Source: JAGQIB01 sp041393395
GTDB taxonomy: Bacteria > ARS69
Assembly (NCBI GenBank): GCA_041393395.1
Contig: JAWKKG010000008.1
Span: 248,001-312,000 of the forward strand
Length of the DNA: 64,000 bases
Reading direction: 5' to 3'
Below the pieces are notes generated by a model. The model searched no databases. It had not been told where the DNA came from and saw only the letters and a list, made by a program, of their open reading frames with translations. This document shows positions 61,186-64,000 of the stretch, piece by piece; the first letter of the stretch is position 1, and each line of letters starts with the position of its first letter. The translations under genes were made by a program, and so were the position numbers.

Positions 61186-61443
61186 TCACCGCACTCGGAC
61201 CAGTCTCGTGGCCGCTCGCTCCCCCGCCGCCTCGAGCGACGCGAAGCCTTCCCGGACGTCGTTCCGGATCAACGAGGGATCGAAGTAGAACGGGCCCTCG
61301 GTCTCGTCCGGCGTGATCCAGCAGGCGCCTCGCCCGGAAAGATCCCGCGCGGACTCCGCGGCCGACGCCGACCGGATCGGGCGGGCGATCGACAGACCAC
61401 CGATCGCCCACCGCATCGTCTTCAGGGCATCACGTCGTTCCAT
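61186..61443 (-). pseudogene. Remnant: intradiol dioxygenase N-terminus joined to the last strand of a sorting-type domain
   Basis: 85 codons from ATG 61443, with GAGGAG 8 nt upstream. Residues 1-65 look like the start of an intradiol ring-cleavage dioxygenase (Tat-like MERRDALKTMRW..., then CWITPDETEGPFYFDPSLIRNDVREG, matching the T-P-x-x-T-E-G-P-F/Y-Y...IR-x-D-I-R family opening). The catalytic Tyr/His domain of about 150 residues is missing. The last 15 residues, EAAGERAATRLVRVR, match the end of the sorting-type modules, for example DAAGAPTTGKLVLVR of the beta-helix protein. A hairpin terminator follows. The simplest reading is an internal deletion that fused the front of one gene to the tail of another. 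A very short functional protein cannot be excluded. Confidence 0.6.
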
Positions 61444-61606
61444 GGCACGACTCCTCGGAGAGCTGGACGGGGGCAGCCGGCCCGACGTGGGCCGTCGGAC
61501 GCAATATAGGACGAAGTCGGGTTCGGAATTCGTGGCAAAGTGTGGTAATTCGAGAGTCTCGAGGGCGTCGCCGTCGCGACGTCGAATCCCCTTCGCCGGA
61601 GCCGTC

Positions 61607-63217
61607 GTGGGCCGCCCCCTGAAGAAGCTTCTCCACGCGACGAACTGGAGCACGATCTTCGCCGACGTGGACCGCCTCCGCCGACGCGTGCGCCTGTATC
61701 TCCTCGTGATGCTCTCGGTAGACCTCCTGGCCTACGTCAGCGACTGGCTGGGCCCGCTGCTGTTCGGCGTCCCCACGGCCGCCTACCCGGCGGAAGCGAT
61801 GGCGCTCCGGTACTCGGTCACACTCGTCATGGCCGCCGCCTGGGCCTTCACGCGCTTCACCCGTCCGGGTCGTATCACGCTCATCGCCATCGACACCGCC
61901 GTCACGCTCGGGCTCGTGCTCGTCTACGCCCACATCGCGAAAGCCACCATGGTCGACGGTATCGAGGACTTCGGACCGCCGTTCGCGTTGTTCGGGATCG
62001 TGCTGCTGCTGAGCGTGCGTGCGGCATTCGTGCCGAGCCCCGTGATCCGGACGTTCCTGATCGGCGTGGTGTCGATGCTCTGCTTCTTCTGGTTCAGTCG
62101 GGATTCGCTGCACGCGCTGGATCCCTACGTGCAGGACGGCCTCCGGTTCATCGCGGGAGCGTTCATTCTTGCCACCTCGGCGACGTCGCACGTGATCTTC
62201 GGGCTGCAGCGCGAGGTGCGCGAGGCGCTGCGACTCGGGCAGTACACGCTGGAGGGCAAGCTCGGCCAGGGCGGCATGGGCGAGGTGTACCGCGCGAAGC
62301 ACGCGCTGCTCCAGCGGGACGCCGCGATCAAGCTGATCCGTCCGGAGCTCGCGGGAAGCGGAACGTCGCGCGACCGGGCGCTCCCGCGCTTCGAGCGCGA
62401 GGCTCGCGTGACTGCGAGTCTTCGTTCCCCGCACACGGTCGAGCTGTACGACTTCGGCGTATCGGAAGCGGGCGCGTTCTACTACGTGATGGAGCTCCTG
62501 GACGGCATCGATCTGCAGACCGGGGTCGCCCGCTACGGGCCGATGCCCGCCTCCCGGGTGGTGTTCCTGTTGCGGCAGGTGTGCGACTCCCTGGAGGAGG
62601 CGCACGTCGCGGGTCTCGTGCACCGCGACATCAAGCCGGCGAACATCTTCGTGTGCCGGTACGGCCTGCGTTACGACTTCGTGAAGGTGCTCGACTTCGG
62701 GCTCGTGAGCGTGGGGCTTCGCGAGAACACGGGTGCCGCCGAACTCACGATGGAGGGGTTCGTCGGCGGCACGCCGGCCTATCTCGCACCCGAGATGGCG
62801 TCGCGGGCGCACACCGTGGACGGCCGCGCCGACGTCTACTCCGTGGGATGCGTCGCCTACTGGCTGCTCACCGGCCGCGCGCCGTTCGAACGGGACAGCG
62901 CGCTCGCCACGGTGCTGGCGCACGTGAACGATCCGCCGATCCCTCCGTCCCAGGTCACGGAGCTCCCGGTGCCGGCGTCGCTCGAGTCGCTCGTGCTCGC
63001 GTGCCTCGCGAAGTCGCCCGACGATCGCCCCGCGTCCGCGGAGGAGCTGGCGCGACGCCTGGAGTTCGCGGGCCGGGAGGCGGAGGCAAACGACGGCGGG
63101 TCGTCGTGGAACGCCGACGAGGCGCGCGCCTGGTGGGAGACGCACCGACCGGAGAGGTCGGTGACCGAGTTCCCGGCCGACGTATCGCCCCTGACGGTCA
63201 CGAAGACGATGCCGTAG
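61607..63217 (+). CDS. Membrane-anchored Hanks-type Ser/Thr protein kinase
   Basis: 536 residues from GTG 61607 (start unsure; the frame is open further up but the earlier part looks non-coding). The N-terminal ~190 residues contain about six membrane segments (VRLYLLVMLSVDLLAYVSDWLG, YSVTLVMAAAWAFT, LIAIDTAVTLGLVLVYAHI and others). The kinase domain follows: GKLGQGGMGEVYRAKH, the lysine in AAIKLI, catalytic H339-R-D-I-K-P-A-N, the DFG in VLDFGLVSVG, and GGTPAYLAPEMASR. The usual order in bacteria is kinase first and membrane segment after; here it is reversed, which is typical of this lineage. No extracytoplasmic sensor is evident. The tail (WNADEARAWWETHRP...TVTKTMP) is Thr-rich and may be phosphorylated. 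Confidence 0.9.
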   Translation: MGRPLKKLLHATNWSTIFADVDRLRRRVRLYLLVMLSVDLLAYVSDWLGPLLFGVPTAAYPAEAMALRYSVTLVMAAAWAFTRFTRPGRITLIAIDTAVTLGLVLVYAHIAKATMVDGIEDFGPPFALFGIVLLLSVRAAFVPSPVIRTFLIGVVSMLCFFWFSRDSLHALDPYVQDGLRFIAGAFILATSATSHVIFGLQREVREALRLGQYTLEGKLGQGGMGEVYRAKHALLQRDAAIKLIRPELAGSGTSRDRALPRFEREARVTASLRSPHTVELYDFGVSEAGAFYYVMELLDGIDLQTGVARYGPMPASRVVFLLRQVCDSLEEAHVAGLVHRDIKPANIFVCRYGLRYDFVKVLDFGLVSVGLRENTGAAELTMEGFVGGTPAYLAPEMASRAHTVDGRADVYSVGCVAYWLLTGRAPFERDSALATVLAHVNDPPIPPSQVTELPVPASLESLVLACLAKSPDDRPASAEELARRLEFAGREAEANDGGSSWNADEARAWWETHRPERSVTEFPADVSPLTVTKTMP

Positions 63218-63252
63218 GGCGTGAAGCATCCGGCCGACCCTCCCGTCGACGC

Positions 63253-64000
63253 CTACGGAAGAAGGATGGCGAACACCGCTCCCCCCCGCCCCGAGTCCCG
63301 GAGCGAGAAGTCCAGTCCGTGGCCGATCAGGATCTCCTGCACGAGCGTGAGTCCGATCCCCTGCCCGGTCGGTTTCGACGTGAAGAACGGCGAGAACAGG
63401 CTCGGGACCACGTCGGCGGGGATGCCGCCGCCGGTGTCCTCGATCTCGAGGGCGAGACGAGACCCGCGCGTTTCCCAGCGAACGCGGATGGCACCGTCCG
63501 CGCCGATCGCGTCCAGCGCGTTGCGGAAGACGTTGAGGAGCGCCTGTTCCATCTGCGAGGCGTCGAGCGGCATCGCCTCCGAGGGCGGACGGCCCTCCGT
63601 GATCCACTCGATCCGTCGTTCCGCGCACTCGTCGCGCAGCAGGATCCGGAGCGACTCGACGATCTCCGCGAGCCGGAACGGCTCCTTCGTCGGCGGCGGG
63701 AGGCGAATCACGTCGGCGAAGCTCCGAACGAAATCGTTGAGGCGCGCGGTGCGAGTCGTCGCCACGCGGATCGCGTCGCGGAAATCGGCACGATCGTCCG
63801 GTCCGATCTGATCGGCGTAGTTCAAGCAGGAATCCAGCAGGCTCGTCACCCCGCCCGCCGTGTTGTTGACCTCGTGCGAGATCATTCGAATGAGCTTCTC
63901 GTAGGCCGCCTTCTCCGACTGCCGCAGCTCCTCCGTCAGCTCCTCCAGGACGAAGTACTCGCGGCGGAATCCCCGATCGAAGAACGTCCCGCGATGCGCG
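63253..64000 (-). CDS. Sensor histidine kinase, C-terminal part (5' partial)
   Basis: The frame is open to the right edge, so the N-terminal sensor part lies outside the window. Visible: the dimerisation helix with a preceding coiled coil (YFVLEELTEELRQSEKAAYEKLIRM), the H box I-S-H-E-V-N-N-T, and a complete HATPase domain with N box ALLNVFRNALDAIG, G1 box IEDTGGGIP, the F box LFSPFFTSKPTGQGIGL and G2 box. The H-E-V-N-N form and the short G2 place it among NtrB/NtrY-like kinases. It ends close to the convergent Ser/Thr kinase gene. No response regulator is in view. Confidence 0.92.
   Translation of the reverse strand, partial: AHRGTFFDRGFRREYFVLEELTEELRQSEKAAYEKLIRMISHEVNNTAGGVTSLLDSCLNYADQIGPDDRADFRDAIRVATTRTARLNDFVRSFADVIRLPPPTKEPFRLAEIVESLRILLRDECAERRIEWITEGRPPSEAMPLDASQMEQALLNVFRNALDAIGADGAIRVRWETRGSRLALEIEDTGGGIPADVVPSLFSPFFTSKPTGQGIGLTLVQEILIGHGLDFSLRDSGRGGAVFAILLP

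Overview
The window is a high-GC, densely coded stretch of bacterial chromosome with no insertion sequence, phage gene, integron or CRISPR array. The cell is Gram-negative: there are outer-membrane barrels (DUF3570, a TonB-dependent receptor, a DUF547-barrel fusion), lipoproteins and a TlpA-type periplasmic thioredoxin. Five large secreted proteins end in the same short beta-sandwich tail (NPF..ST..F.L / V.D..GR.V / W.GRD..G..V..G.Y..RL), the FlgD-like C-terminal sorting-type module of the FCB superphylum. Together with secreted peptidases of gingipain, fungalysin-like and subtilase type and TMTC/YfhO-like membrane proteins, this suggests an uncultured FCB-group lineage of the Candidatus Eisenbacteria/Latescibacteria/Krumholzibacteria kind. 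That placement is inferred from gene style; no marker gene is present.

Layout. 1-4.2 kb: end of a DUF547-barrel fusion, then a minus-strand operon TlpA thioredoxin - DUF4266 lipoprotein - DUF3570 barrel - ApbE flavin transferase. 4.4-10 kb: ergothioneine genes egtB-egtD followed by a secreted TolB-propeller/amidohydrolase. 10.3-11 kb: a small unknown protein coupled to a bacilliredoxin. 11.2-16.7 kb: secreted beta-helix protein, TonB-dependent receptor and lipoprotein, read as one surface-uptake unit. 16.8-21.6 kb: a double VOC protein, a secreted HEYGH metallopeptidase and an ApaH-like phosphatase. 21.5-26 kb: a coupled minus-strand operon of a TMTC-like TPR membrane protein, two SGNH hydrolases and a DUF5989-like micropeptide, downstream of tRNA-Asp. 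26.2-31.6 kb: a peptidoglycan-recycling operon murQ - sodium/solute symporter - anmK - SpoIID-like lipoprotein. 31.6-37.4 kb: a gingipain-family peptidase and two small secreted proteins with clear sigma-70-like promoters. 37.8-41.8 kb: two polytopic membrane proteins. 42-51 kb: a stress and ion-homeostasis block (CDF exporter, PoxB-type enzyme, MscS channel, six-BON protein, PRC-barrel protein, Kef-type antiporter, permease). 51-61.4 kb: a subtilase, a HlyD/ABC-2 exporter, a 12-repeat YWTD propeller and a chimeric gene remnant. 61.6 kb-end: a membrane-anchored Ser/Thr kinase and the C-terminal part of a sensor histidine kinase.

How the genes work together. The most unusual unit is the first operon. 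The DUF3570 barrel carries D-A-L-T-G-A-S near its mature N-terminus, which matches the ApbE flavinylation consensus, and ApbE is encoded in the same operon. With a thioredoxin and a lipoprotein ending in G-G-G-G-C-G-C-N, it reads as an envelope redox system that attaches FMN covalently to an outer-membrane protein. Other coherent units are MurNAc salvage, ergothioneine synthesis and the osmotic/stress block. Tight 1-16 nt start/stop overlaps (mostly ATGA or GTGA) define most operons.
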